A stretch of DNA of 64,000 bases, taken from the NCBI GenBank assembly GCA_017643395.1, contig JAEPNP010000005.1, positions 62,001 through 126,000 on the forward strand, in the 5' to 3' direction. Shown here piece after piece: positions 8,200-16,540 of the stretch. The notes below the pieces were generated by a model. That model had not been told where the DNA came from. It did not search any database and saw only the letters and a program-made list of their open reading frames with translations. The stretch comes from Rhodothermales bacterium (GTDB lineage Bacteria > Bacteroidota > Rhodothermia > Rhodothermales > UBA10348). Every line of letters starts with the position of its first letter. The stretch's first letter is position 1. The position numbers and the translations under genes were made by a program.

Positions 8200-8871
8200 C
8201 TAGCTCACCAGCCCGCGCGCCCAGTCCGGCCACCGTCGATCCGGAGGGGACGTCCACGCCACAGGCTCCCGACGCACCGGATGCTCCAGCCCCAGCTGGT
8301 ACGCGTGAAGCGCCAGGTTCCGCCCGTCAAATTCCTGTTTTGCGCCGTACCGCAAATCCCCGACCAGCGGAAAACCCCGATGCGCCAACTGCGCGCGGAT
8401 CTGATGGGCTCGGCCGGTTTCCAACTCCACCTCCACGAGGGCCTGCCCGCGCATCGCCCCGAGGAGTCGCCAGGTGAGCACGGCTCGTTTGGCCCCGGTT
8501 CGCCCTGGCTTCACCACCTTGACGCCCCGCTTCTCCTTGAGCAGATGATCCTCTGCCCGGCCTGAGTCCGACGGAAACCCCTCCACCAGCGCCAGATAGC
8601 GCTTCTCCACCCGGCGCGCCTTGAAGGCTTCCGCAAGTCTGCCGGCCGCCTTGGATGTGCGCGCCAGGACCATGAGCCCTGAGGCGGGGCGGTCGAGCCG
8701 GTGCACCAGTCCCACGAACACGTTGCCGGGCTTGTTGAACCGCTCCTTCAGGTAGCCCTTGGCCCAGGACACCACATCCACATCGCCCGTGGAATCCTCC
8801 TGGGACAGCATGCCTGCGGGCTTGACCACCACCAGGAGGTGGTTGTCGAGATGCACGACCTCAGGCGTCAC
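8200..8871 (-). CDS. RluA-family RNA pseudouridine synthase
   Basis: This 223-residue enzyme converts uridine to pseudouridine in rRNA or tRNA. The catalytic motif VHRLDRPASGLMVLAR carries the essential Asp. The ETGRAHQIRAQLAHRG segment and VGDLRYGA near the C-terminus are diagnostic of the RluA family. No S4 domain is present. I prefer GTG 8871-8869, which overlaps the end of the upstream MmcQ-like gene by 11 bp. An earlier start at 8940 would bury 80 bp in that gene and add a non-conserved tail. The exact target uridine cannot be assigned. Confidence 0.9.
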   Translation of the reverse strand: MTPEVVHLDNHLLVVVKPAGMLSQEDSTGDVDVVSWAKGYLKERFNKPGNVFVGLVHRLDRPASGLMVLARTSKAAGRLAEAFKARRVEKRYLALVEGFPSDSGRAEDHLLKEKRGVKVVKPGRTGAKRAVLTWRLLGAMRGQALVEVELETGRAHQIRAQLAHRGFPLVGDLRYGAKQEFDGRNLALHAYQLGLEHPVRREPVAWTSPPDRRWPDWARGLVS

Positions 8872-9256
8872 GCAGCACCTCGATGCGGTCCCGCTCCTTC
8901 CGTGGCAGAGACCCGACGACGAGCTCCCATGAATGAACAATCAACTCGCGAATGAGCGCTCCGGGCACGTCTCCCCGCAGGTCCACGGAGTTCCAGTGCG
9001 TCTTGTTCATGTGGTACCCGGGTCGCACGTTCAGGTACTCTTCGCGCAATTCCACGGCACGCTCGGGATCGCACTTGAGATTGACGTACGGCTCCACCTC
9101 ATCGAGTCCGATAAGCGCGAACATCTTGCCCCCGACCTTGAATACGAGCACGTTGGGCCCAAACGGCGTGCCCTCGGTCACGTCTGGGAGCGAGTGCACG
9201 AATTCGTGGAAGGCGTCGAAGGTCATCGCATTCGGTTTGGGGTGGCCTTGCATCAT
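8861..9256 (-). CDS. MmcQ/YjbR family DNA-binding-like protein
   Basis: This protein of about 131 residues belongs to the MmcQ/YjbR family of small cytoplasmic proteins with a double-wing DNA-binding-like fold and unknown role. Hallmarks are TFDAFHEFVHSLPDVTEG near the start, VLVFKVGGKMFALIGLD, and GYHMNKTHWNSVDL. Start choice is uncertain: ATG 9256, ATG 9226 (MTFDAFHEF, where family similarity begins) or TTG 9274. None has a ribosome binding site. It is divergent from the kinase-like gene at 9307 and overlaps the start of the pseudouridine synthase gene downstream. Confidence 0.8.
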   Translation of the reverse strand: MMQGHPKPNAMTFDAFHEFVHSLPDVTEGTPFGPNVLVFKVGGKMFALIGLDEVEPYVNLKCDPERAVELREEYLNVRPGYHMNKTHWNSVDLRGDVPGALIRELIVHSWELVVGSLPRKERDRIEVLRDA

Positions 9257-9306
9257 ACGGACGAAGTTCAACACACGCCGGAGCCGGCGGGCCTAGTTTT
9301 GCGAGC

Positions 9307-9924
9307 ATGACAACCCGCCTGCCCTATTCAGGAGAACTCGGCCGCAAGGCCCTTCACCTGCTTGCGATGCTCATGCCGCTGGGTATGCTGATCGTGGAGC
9401 GGGTCCCGGCGCTGATCATTCTGGGTTCACTGGCGGTCATGGCGGTGTCGGCGGATCTGGCCCGGGCACGCTGGAGTGGCTTCTCCACTTGGATCGACCG
9501 ATGGTTCGGCTGGATGATGCGGCCGTCGGAGCGGGGAAAGGACCGCAGTCAGGTGCTGAACGGTGCCACCTGGGTGATGGTCACCGCCTTTCTGCTGCTG
9601 GCCGTCTTCCCAGCGGAGTTTGCCGCGCCAGGCATGGTGATCGCCATGATTGCGGACGCCGGCGCCGCGTTGGTGGGGCGCAAGCTCGGACGCCATACCT
9701 GGCCAGGCGGCTCGCGCACGGTGGAGGGCAGCCTGGCGTTCCTTGTGACCGGAGTGATCGCGGCGGCATTTTTCCCCGGCATTCCCTGGGGGCATCGACT
9801 GGCCGCCATCGGCGCGACCGCCATCGCCGAAATCCCTTCCGTACCCATAAACGACAACCTGCTCCTCCCGTTTGTCGGCGCCTCCGTACTATGGATTCTG
9901 GCCGGTACGCCCCCACTCTGGTAA
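9307..9924 (+). CDS. Dolichol/phytol kinase-like (CTP-dependent) membrane protein
   Basis: This 205-residue protein has about six hydrophobic helices and resembles the SEC59/VTE5 polyprenol kinase and phosphatidate cytidylyltransferase-like family. Typical features are the N-terminal ELGRKALHLLAM (conserved RK.xH), IADAGAALVGRKLGRH in the middle and SRTVEGSLAFLVTG further on. It probably phosphorylates a membrane lipid alcohol using CTP; the substrate is inferred only from family. The stop TAA overlaps the following ATG (TAATG), coupling it to the lipase gene. Confidence 0.78.
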   Translation: MTTRLPYSGELGRKALHLLAMLMPLGMLIVERVPALIILGSLAVMAVSADLARARWSGFSTWIDRWFGWMMRPSERGKDRSQVLNGATWVMVTAFLLLAVFPAEFAAPGMVIAMIADAGAALVGRKLGRHTWPGGSRTVEGSLAFLVTGVIAAAFFPGIPWGHRLAAIGATAIAEIPSVPINDNLLLPFVGASVLWILAGTPPLW

Positions 9925-10817
9925 TGTCAGAGCTTAAACCAGTCCCACAGAGCAACCCTGTTTCCGAGTTCGGCAAAGGCGCATTCAGGCGTTTTGCCGC
10001 CCGGGAGGTGTTTCCTCAGCCCGAGGTGATCCGCACCCGGTACCCGCTCGTGCTGATGCATGGATTCGGTCTGATCGCGTCGCTCAGGCGCGGCGGACAC
10101 ATGCACTCGGAGGCGATGCACCTGCGGCGTCATGGCGTGCTGGCGTACGCGCCGAACGTCACGCCCTACCACACGATTCCGTTCCGCGCCGAGCGCTGGG
10201 GGGAACTGGTAGACCGAGTCCTCACGGAGACGGGTGCGGACAAGGTCAACCTCATCGCCCATTCTATGGGAGGTCTGGATGCCCGCTACCTGATTTCACG
10301 ACTTGGCTATCACGACCGCGTAGCCAGCCTTCTCACCATTGCCGCCCCGCATCGTGGCTCCGCGCTGGCTGACATCATTCTCGAGTCTCCCGAACGGGTG
10401 CAGGCCATCATGACGGACGCTGCGCGCTGGGTCAGTGATGCCACGATGGAGGGCATGCCTGCAGACTTCCACCGAGCCGTGTGCGACCTGAGTCCAGGCT
10501 ACGTGACCGAGCAGTTCAACCCGGACGTGCCGGATCGTGCGGATGTGCGGTACTGGTCCTGGTCCGCCGGCGCCGGACGCGGTACGGATGTGTCCATCAA
10601 CCCGGTCCTGGCCCCGCTGAACCTGCTGCTCTACCCGCGACAGGGCGTCAATGACGGGTTTGTCTCGAAGGAAAGCGCCGTTTGGGGCGAGTGCCTGGGT
10701 ACACTGCAGGCCGATCACGCTCAGCAGATCGGCATCGGCCGCTCGCTGGGCAGTAAGTTCGACTCCCTGGGTTTCTTTGTCGATCAAGCCCGCATGCTGG
10801 CCCAGGAGGGTTTCTGA
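9924..10817 (+). CDS. Triacylglycerol lipase-like alpha/beta hydrolase
   Basis: This 297-residue alpha/beta hydrolase has the lipase oxyanion segment PLVLMHGFG (about 41-49) and nucleophile elbow AHSMGG with S114. It resembles the Pseudomonas-type triacylglycerol lipases that act on water-insoluble esters. There is no clear signal peptide, which is odd for a secreted lipase, so it may be intracellular or leave without a Sec signal. The ATG at 9924 overlaps the previous stop; a longer frame from 9489 lies within the kinase-like gene and is rejected. Confidence 0.85.
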   Translation: MSELKPVPQSNPVSEFGKGAFRRFAAREVFPQPEVIRTRYPLVLMHGFGLIASLRRGGHMHSEAMHLRRHGVLAYAPNVTPYHTIPFRAERWGELVDRVLTETGADKVNLIAHSMGGLDARYLISRLGYHDRVASLLTIAAPHRGSALADIILESPERVQAIMTDAARWVSDATMEGMPADFHRAVCDLSPGYVTEQFNPDVPDRADVRYWSWSAGAGRGTDVSINPVLAPLNLLLYPRQGVNDGFVSKESAVWGECLGTLQADHAQQIGIGRSLGSKFDSLGFFVDQARMLAQEGF

Positions 10818-10839
10818 GCGGGCACATCCCCCTCTCGCC

Positions 10840-12558
10840 ATGCGCTTCCTCCCGCTGTTCGCACTGCTCCTCGCCGGTTGTGCTGCCGGCCCGGGTCCCG
10901 ATCTCATCCTGTACAACGGCGACTTCTGGACGGGCAACCCGGATCAGCCGCACGCCACCGCCCTCGCCATTGATGAGGGATCCATTGTCGCGGTAGGCGA
11001 TGACGGTCTGGTGGAGATGGGCGGTTCCGACACTCGGGTGATTGACCTGGGTGGACGGTTCGCCGTGCCTGGGTTCAACGACACGCACGTGCACGCGCAG
11101 TCCGCCGCGCGCTTTCTGGAATTCAACGTCATGCAGGCCGGCAGTCAGGAGGAATTCCAGGAACGGGTCCAGGGCGTGGTCGATGGGCTTGCTGCCGGAG
11201 AGTGGATCCTGGGTGGCTTCTGGGGCGCCTATGACGACTGGGCCTCAGGCAGTGCGGGGGGCGACTCCAGGCAACGATTCACACCGGACATCGCAGCCGT
11301 GGAGACGCTCACGGCAGAGCACCCCATGTTTATCCGCCGCTTTGACAATTCTGAGTTTGCCGCGAATCGAGCCGCCCTGGACGCCGCCGGTATCGATGTC
11401 GAGAATCCTTCGGCACCGGGCGTGACTTTCGAAACCGACGCGAGCGGCCATGCGACAGGAATCATGACCGGATCGGGGGTGCGGGCGTTGTTTGCCGACG
11501 CCGTGCCTGACGGGTTTTCCCTGCAGCGGCGCATGGATCAGACCCGCAACGCGCTGCGGGTAGCCGCCTCATACGGGGTGACCAGTTTCAGCGACATGTC
11601 GGACGATGAGCAGCTCGAAATCTATCGGGCGCTCCGCGAGACCGACGAACTCTCGATGCGGGTTCATTTCCGCTATTTCCTGGGTCGCTGGCAGGAGCTG
11701 GCCGCGCAGGGCATCGAGGTCGGTCACGGCGACGAATGGATCCGGCTCGGTGCCCTCAAGGGCCACATAGACGGCATCATGGGAACGTCCAGCGCCCGGT
11801 TCTTTCAGCCGTACGAAAACCAGCCCGGCAACTACGGGCGGTGGCGTCAGCTCATGGTCGATGAGCAGGGGCAGTTTGTCGAAGGTCAATTCCTGGGGTA
11901 CATGGCGCGAGCGGACTCCGCGAATCTGCAGCTTTCGATCCATGCCATCGGCGATGAGGCCAACAGCCTGCTGATGGACTACCTGGAAGAGTTGAATCGA
12001 TTGAACGGCGATGCGGAGCGCCGCTTCCGGCTGGTGCACGCCCAGGTGATCGATCCGCGGGAGTTCGACCGGCTGGGCCGGCTCGGTGTGATCGCCGAGG
12101 TGCAGCCGTACCACCTGGCCGACGACATGCGCTGGATGGAGGAACGCATCGGCTACGAGCGCTCGAAGGGCGCCTACGCCTTCCGCTCACTGGATGAGGG
12201 TGGCGGCGTGCTGGCGTTCGGCTCGGACTGGCCGGGGACCTCGGCCAGCGAATACCCCATCAACCCCATCTATGGCCTCTACGCTGCGGTCACCCGGCAG
12301 ACCCTGGCCGGCACGCCGGAGGGAGGCTGGTTTCCCGAAGAGAAAATCGACCTGGAGACTGCGCTCCGGGCCTACACATGGGGCGGGGCGTATTCGACCT
12401 TCGAGGAAGACATCAAAGGCACCCTGGAAGAAGGCAAACTGGCCGATGTGGCCGTGCTCAGCGACGACCTGTTTGAGACGTCGGCCGAGGACTGGCTGGA
12501 GACCGATGTCGTGCTGACCGTCGTGGGCGGCAAGGTGGTGCACGACGAGCTGCGGTAG
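10840..12558 (+). CDS. YtcJ-like metal-dependent amidohydrolase, lipoprotein
   Basis: This 572-residue amidohydrolase is anchored as a lipoprotein: signal MRFLPLFALLLAGC with lipobox cysteine at residue 14. The metal-ligand motif is NDTHVHA, with later ligand segments HAIGDEAN and LVHAQVID and the terminal FGSDWPGTS, all as in the YtcJ/NfdA-like imidazolonepropionase-related group. It likely hydrolyses an N-acyl or formamide bond outside the cytoplasmic membrane; the substrate is unknown. I chose ATG 10840 because it gives the lipoprotein signal; an open frame from 10651 overlaps the lipase. Confidence 0.9.
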   Translation: MRFLPLFALLLAGCAAGPGPDLILYNGDFWTGNPDQPHATALAIDEGSIVAVGDDGLVEMGGSDTRVIDLGGRFAVPGFNDTHVHAQSAARFLEFNVMQAGSQEEFQERVQGVVDGLAAGEWILGGFWGAYDDWASGSAGGDSRQRFTPDIAAVETLTAEHPMFIRRFDNSEFAANRAALDAAGIDVENPSAPGVTFETDASGHATGIMTGSGVRALFADAVPDGFSLQRRMDQTRNALRVAASYGVTSFSDMSDDEQLEIYRALRETDELSMRVHFRYFLGRWQELAAQGIEVGHGDEWIRLGALKGHIDGIMGTSSARFFQPYENQPGNYGRWRQLMVDEQGQFVEGQFLGYMARADSANLQLSIHAIGDEANSLLMDYLEELNRLNGDAERRFRLVHAQVIDPREFDRLGRLGVIAEVQPYHLADDMRWMEERIGYERSKGAYAFRSLDEGGGVLAFGSDWPGTSASEYPINPIYGLYAAVTRQTLAGTPEGGWFPEEKIDLETALRAYTWGGAYSTFEEDIKGTLEEGKLADVAVLSDDLFETSAEDWLETDVVLTVVGGKVVHDELR

Positions 12559-12561
12559 CGG

Positions 12562-12905
12562 GGCGGCGGCGTGCGGTCTCAGCGGCGCGGCGGCGCGGCC
12601 CCGGCGGCGCAGTCTCAGCGGCGCGCGGGCTGCCAGGGGCGGAGTCCCAGCGGCGCGGCCCCGGCGGCGGCGCAGTCTCAGCGGCGCTCGGACTGCCGGG
12701 GGCGGAGTCCCAGCGGCGCGGCCCCGGCGGCGCGGCGGCGCAGTCTCAGCGGCGCGCGGGCTGTCGGGGGCGGAGTCCCAGTGGCGCGCGGGGTAGCATC
12801 GTGCGGCGCCGGGCTGCCGGGCGGGCGGAGTCCCAGCGGGATAGCAGCGTGCGGCGCCGGGCTGCCGGGCGGGCGGAGTCCCAGCGGCGCGCCGGACGGA
12901 CAGTC
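12562..12905. repeat. GC-rich minisatellite, left of element B
   Basis: Imperfect units of 63-68 bp carry the marker AGTCTCAGCGGCGC at 12611, 12674 and 12742. A second type of unit, 48 bp, starts GTGCGGCGCCGGGCTGCCGG at 12801 and 12849. A shared sub-motif GGCGGAGTCCCAG recurs in every unit. Confidence 0.85.
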
Positions 12906-12912
12906 AGCGTTA

Positions 12913-13041
12913 GTGGAATCGCACCCCGAGATTACACTACGCTGTGGCTCCGGCAAGGCCCCAAACGGAATGCGGCACCCATTTTACACTTAGGGCTGCC
13001 GTGGGCGGGCTCCCAAGTATAATCGGACCCCGATTTTCCAC
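12913..13041 (+). repeat. 129-bp triple-dyad element, copy B (diverged)
   Basis: The dyads lie at 12913-12937, 12965-12989 and 13017-13041 with 27-bp spacers. The first dyad has half-sites GTGGAATC and GATTACAC, and the third ends TTTTCCAC. The first and third dyads agree at 19 of 25 positions with each other. Overall identity to copies A2 and C is only about 43-46% by hand count, yet the total length and dyad spacing are identical. Function is unknown. Confidence 0.78.
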
Positions 13042-13049
13042 TCGCGCGG

Positions 13050-13310
13050 CCGAGGGCGCGCGGTCCCGTCGGCGCGGCGCGACCAGAGGCCACGGCCCTA
13101 CCCCGCGTTCCCGGAGGCGCGGCCCCGGCGGCGCGGCCCCGGCGGCGCGGCGCGACCAGAGGCACGGCCCTACCCAATGGCCCCGGCGGCGCGGTCCCAG
13201 CGGCAATGGCCTCAGCGGCGCAGCCCCGGCGGCACGTTCCCGGCGGCGCGGCCCCGGCGGCGCAACCGGCGGCGCAGCCCCGGCGGCACGTTCCCGGCAA
13301 CCCGACCACT
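13050..13310. repeat. GC-rich minisatellite, right of element B
   Basis: Duplicated segments include GGCGCGGCGCGACCAGAGGC (about 13073 and 13145) and GCAGCCCCGGCGGCACGTTC (about 13216 and 13272), interspersed with CCCCGGCGGCGCGG units. No gene is seen in it. Confidence 0.75.
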
Positions 13311-13575
13311 CCCCGCCGAGCCCCGACCACATACCCACCAAACCACTCAGGCGCTTCGAGAGAAGGCCGCCCGGAATCGCACCATGAGGCCTATCAGAAA
13401 GGAGACAAGACTGCCGACCCTCGCGAGTACAAGGTGTCGGTGATGGGTTTCTGTCGCCATGGGTTTGGGGGCGGCTGGTGCGTGATAATTGCCGACTCCA
13501 CAGCGCCTACTGTGAGGGTAAAGACGAGTTACGGTGTGGCCACCTGTCCGAGCAATGCCAACATTTTGACAGTCG

Positions 13576-13899
13576 TCACTTCTGCTTCGCCCGGCTAGCC
13601 GAGGCCTCCTGACGCTTCCGGATGACCTCACCGGTCATCTTGATCGCATTCTCGATGGACTCCTTGTCAATCCCCATCGCCTTGCGTGTATAACCATGCT
13701 CCTCAAGGAAGTCGTAGATGATCTTCGCGTCCTTCACCCGGCGCGCTGCGGCTGACCGACTGGCGTTTGAGTAGATGGCCGCGACCTCGATGGCCTGCTC
13801 ATAGGAGTCACCCGTCTGGCGCCGGAATTGATAGTAGGCGTCCGTGCGGATGGCCTTGACCGCCTGGGCCAACAGGCGCGCGAGACCTTCTGTGATCAT
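13576..13899 (-). CDS. Small hypothetical protein, mostly helical
   Basis: This 107-residue charged protein begins MITEGLARLLAQAVKAIRTD and ends in a basic tail (RKRQEASASRAKQK). It has no signal peptide, membrane helix or recognised domain. Codon use looks like that of neighbouring real genes, unlike the repeat-derived frames nearby. It is tandem with, and downstream of, the small lipoprotein gene at 14460-13993, but 93 bp apart. It abuts the repetitive block at its 3' end. No function is suggested. Confidence 0.65.
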   Translation of the reverse strand: MITEGLARLLAQAVKAIRTDAYYQFRRQTGDSYEQAIEVAAIYSNASRSAAARRVKDAKIIYDFLEEHGYTRKAMGIDKESIENAIKMTGEVIRKRQEASASRAKQK

Positions 13900-13992
13900 G
13901 ACTGGAGGGGATTAGGGGAAGATGTTGGAGGTTAGGCCAGCCTGATCCCCGCCCGCAATGAGGAAATCCCCGGGCTATACCCCGGTGTTACC

Positions 13993-14460
13993 CTATTGCA
14001 ACTCCAGGTCGCCGTAAGAAACCAGATTCCCGACCCTGTCCAGGACGAACACGCGGACCAGTCCGGACCTCGCCAGGATGGCCGGCGCAAACTGAAAGAT
14101 GTACCCACCCGGGTCAGATGCATCCCGGATCTCATCCACCAGACTCAGCCTTCCGGTCGAATCCCTGGCCCGCAACACCAGGCCGCCCTGGACCGCATTG
14201 AACTCCAGCACCGAAACCGGCACAGTCACGACACCGGAGGGCACCGGATTCGGGTAGGCAGGATCCACGCGAACCTTGCCGAAGAAGGCCGGGGATGTAC
14301 GCCAGTCGTCGTCGTCCCAGGACTCGACGACGCCGTCCCGATCGGTCCGCGTAATGCCCGCCGGTGGCAGGGCCGCTTCCTCCTCAAATTGGTTGATGGC
14401 CTTCTGGGTGTCGCAGGCCGACAACGACACCAACAGGATGGCAGCCACGAGTGCTCTCAT
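13993..14460 (-). CDS. Small lipoprotein of unknown function
   Basis: This 155-residue protein has a lipoprotein signal MRALVAAILLVSLSAC with the lipobox cysteine at residue 16, then an acidic linker (NQFEEEAALPP) and a beta-rich C-terminal domain ending GNLVSYGDLELQ. The segment VDPAYPNPVPSGVVTVPVSV resembles the start of the FNP-type beta-sandwich seen in Bacteroidota surface proteins, but I cannot name the family. The ATG at 14460 is preferred to 14520 because it starts the signal peptide. It is divergent from the ABC ATPase gene. Confidence 0.75.
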   Translation of the reverse strand: MRALVAAILLVSLSACDTQKAINQFEEEAALPPAGITRTDRDGVVESWDDDDWRTSPAFFGKVRVDPAYPNPVPSGVVTVPVSVLEFNAVQGGLVLRARDSTGRLSLVDEIRDASDPGGYIFQFAPAILARSGLVRVFVLDRVGNLVSYGDLELQ

Positions 14461-14532
14461 GCGGGCAGAACATGAGCGCTGCCCTCCCGTTCCCCGCCGT
14501 GCTGCGGGTTCCGTGCCCACCCAACACGCGCT

Positions 14533-15303
14533 ATGCTCTCCGCCGAACAGGTCACCGTTTCACTCTCCGAACGCCGCATTCTGCACGGCGTGGACCTGGA
14601 CGTGGGTGCCGGAGAATGGGTCGGCATCGTCGGACCCAACGGTGCCGGCAAGACCACGCTGATCCGAGCGCTGGGCGGACTCATTCCTTTCGATGGCCAG
14701 GTGACTCTGGACGGAAGGCCGATTCAGGCCTGGCCGTCCAGGGAGCGTGCCAGGCGCATCGCGCTCGTCTCGCAGACCGTCACCCTGGCGTTTGACTTCA
14801 CGGTCCGGGATTTGGTATTGCTCGGCCGCTCACCCCATCACGGCTGGCTGGAGCCGCTGGGTCGCGCGGATCACGAGCATGCATCGCGGGCACTTGAAAG
14901 TGTGGACCTGGCCGGTTTCGAAGATCGGTCGGTCTTGACGCTGTCCGGAGGTGAACGGAGACGTGCCTTGCTGGCACAGGCGCTGGCGCAGGATGCGCCG
15001 GTGCTGCTCCTGGATGAGCCTACCTCGCATCTTGATGTACAACATCAGTTCGCCTTCATGTCATGCGTGCGCGATCTGGTCGATGCGGGGCGTAGCGTCG
15101 TCGGCGTCTTCCACAATCTGGAACTGGCGGCGCGGTTCTCGGACCGGATCCTTGTCCTGCAGTCCGGAAAGGTCGCCGCTCACGGTCTGCCGGCCGAGGC
15201 GCTTTCTCAGGAAGTCATCAGAACCGTGTTCTCGATGGCGGCCGAAATAAGCGAAGAAGACGGACGACTGCGCATCGATTATCGGGATCGTGTTAAAATA
15301 TGA
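14533..15303 (+). CDS. ABC ATPase, iron-siderophore/heme type
   Basis: This 256-residue ATPase is of the FecE/HmuV class that powers uptake of iron chelates, heme or cobalamin. Walker A is GPNGAGKT (about 33-40), the signature is LSGGERRR, Walker B is VLLLDEP and the TSHLDVQHQ D-loop is characteristic of this class. The cognate permease and binding protein are not adjacent, so it may work with components encoded elsewhere. The nearby PduO-type adenosyltransferase makes cobalamin a reasonable but unproven substrate. Confidence 0.88.
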   Translation: MLSAEQVTVSLSERRILHGVDLDVGAGEWVGIVGPNGAGKTTLIRALGGLIPFDGQVTLDGRPIQAWPSRERARRIALVSQTVTLAFDFTVRDLVLLGRSPHHGWLEPLGRADHEHASRALESVDLAGFEDRSVLTLSGGERRRALLAQALAQDAPVLLLDEPTSHLDVQHQFAFMSCVRDLVDAGRSVVGVFHNLELAARFSDRILVLQSGKVAAHGLPAEALSQEVIRTVFSMAAEISEEDGRLRIDYRDRVKI

Positions 15304-15327
15304 CGACTGTCAAATAAACCGATTTTC

Positions 15328-15341
15328 GGTACGTACCTTTG
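15328..15341 (+). promoter_or_regulatory. Palindrome overlapping a -7-like box before the TetR gene
   Basis: GGTACGTACC (15328-15337) is a perfect 10-bp palindrome and overlaps TACCTTTG (15334-15341), an exact match to the Bacteroidota -7 consensus TAnnTTTG. It lies 26 bp before the TetR start. This arrangement would suit autorepression. No good -33 box is visible. Confidence 0.4.
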
Positions 15342-15366
15342 GATCTGGAATTCGACTGCTACCGCC

Positions 15367-15993
15367 ATGGAAGAGCGGAAACGTCCCCTGATAGCCGGAC
15401 AGCAGCGAGCCGTAGACACCCAGCGCCGTATTGTCGAGGCCGCCACCAGGGCGTTCTCCGAACATGGATTCGAGTCGGCCTCTGTGCGACGGATCGCTGA
15501 GGCCGCGGGGGTTCGACATCAGGTGATTGCCTACCACTTCGGGTCCAAGATGGACCTGTTTTTGGAAGTGCTCGAGGAGGGCTTCAACGCCCTGCGTTTT
15601 CTGGGCGGTGCCTTTGTCTTCGACGACGAATTCGATCCGGTCGAGCAGTTCACGGAGCACCTGCGCACGCTGTTTCGATTCGTGGTGGACCACCCCCAGA
15701 TCATCCGCATCATTCACCAGGAGAACCTGACCGGGGCGGATCGAGTGGCTGCCTTCCTGCCCCGCCTCGAGGAGTTCCGGGACTTCACCCGAGAGTACGC
15801 GCGAGAAGTCCAGCGCCACGGCATCGCCGCCCACGTGCCAGCGGAGAACCTTCACATGATGTTTCTGGCCATCGTGAACCAACTGGTCGTCTCCCCCGTT
15901 TTGGTCGGCATTTCCCAGGAGGACCGATACGCGTTCCTCGACAGCCATGCGGTCGCCGTTACCCAACTCTTTGTCGGGGCCGCTCAGCAGTAG
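15367..15993 (+). CDS. TetR/AcrR family transcriptional regulator
   Basis: This 208-residue repressor has an N-terminal TetR helix-turn-helix (about 20-65: RIVEAATRAFSEHGFESASV, then RRIAEAAGVRHQVIAYHFGSK) and a variable all-helical ligand domain. The C-terminal part resembles the CecR/YbiH-like group. The ligand and targets are unknown. It starts at ATG 15367 after an upstream palindrome that could be its operator. The gap to the PduO-type gene is 7 bp, so both may be one transcript. Confidence 0.9.
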   Translation: MEERKRPLIAGQQRAVDTQRRIVEAATRAFSEHGFESASVRRIAEAAGVRHQVIAYHFGSKMDLFLEVLEEGFNALRFLGGAFVFDDEFDPVEQFTEHLRTLFRFVVDHPQIIRIIHQENLTGADRVAAFLPRLEEFRDFTREYAREVQRHGIAAHVPAENLHMMFLAIVNQLVVSPVLVGISQEDRYAFLDSHAVAVTQLFVGAAQQ

Positions 15994-16000
15994 CGTCCAC

Positions 16001-16540
16001 ATGAAGGTCTATACCCGAACGGGTGACGACGGCACCACGGGTCTCTTTGGCGGCGACCGGGTTCGCAAGGACCACGCACGCATCACCGCCTACGGCACGG
16101 TAGACGAAGCCAATGCCTTCGTCGGCATGGCCCGCGCCGAAGGATCCAAAGACCGTCTCGGCAAGCTCCTCGAACGTATCCAGGCAGAACTCTTCGTGGT
16201 CGGCGCCGACCTGGCGACGCCGTCGAGCGCCCGCCCATCAGTCCCCAGGATTTCCGACGATGAGATCCAGGCGATGGAACGCGACATCGATGCGCTCGAG
16301 GCAGATCTCGATCCGCTGAAGACATTCATCCTGCCCGGAGGCTGCAAACGGGCTGCTGCCCTGCACGCGGCGCGCACGATTGCACGCCGCGCCGAGCGGG
16401 AAGTAGTCGCCGCCATGGAAAGCGAGCCCATCGACGGCCGGGTAGCCGTCTATTTGAACAGGCTCTCCGACTTCCTGTTTGTCGCTGCTCGCTGGGCCAA
16501 CCACAGCGAAGACGTGCCGGACACACCGTGGACCCCGTAG
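16001..16540 (+). CDS. Cob(I)yrinic acid a,c-diamide adenosyltransferase, PduO type
   Basis: This 179-residue enzyme transfers the adenosyl group of ATP to cob(I)alamin to make coenzyme B12. The ATP-binding start KVYTRTGDDGTTGLFGG (2-18), ITAYGTVDEANAFVG, the FILPGG segment and RLSDFLFVAARWAN near the end are all family signatures. The ATG at 16001 starts exactly at the conserved N-terminus; an earlier frame from 15947 overlaps TetR. Its stop overlaps the GTG start of the GDSL/TPR gene by 13 bp. Confidence 0.93.
   Translation: MKVYTRTGDDGTTGLFGGDRVRKDHARITAYGTVDEANAFVGMARAEGSKDRLGKLLERIQAELFVVGADLATPSSARPSVPRISDDEIQAMERDIDALEADLDPLKTFILPGGCKRAAALHAARTIARRAEREVVAAMESEPIDGRVAVYLNRLSDFLFVAARWANHSEDVPDTPWTP

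Larger units (their letters stand above)
12559..13575. other. Gene-free GC-rich minisatellite block with one 129-bp element
   Basis: About 1 kb between convergent genes holds two different GC-rich arrays (about 12562-12905 and 13050-13310) on either side of a 129-bp triple-dyad element (12913-13041). From about 13384 to 13575 the composition returns to normal. A short frame there reads HEAYQKGDKTADPREYKVS, which looks protein-like but has no start, partner or recognisable family; it could be a gene remnant. Frames spanning the arrays are repeat artefacts. Confidence 0.75.

Noticed and set aside
12913-13041. CRISPR-like reading of 25-bp repeats with 27-bp spacers
   Set aside because: Only three degenerate units, spacers partly conserved between copies, no cas genes, and copies at several loci including inside a gene.
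13384-13575. Protein-like fragment HEAYQKGDKTADPREYKVS
   Set aside because: No start codon of its own, no recognisable family and too short; noted only as a possible gene remnant.
13565-15314. 14-bp sequence TTTGACAGTCGTCA at 13565-13578 repeated inverted at 15301-15314
   Set aside because: A shared 14-mer is expected by chance in a 64-kb window and neither site has a consistent context.
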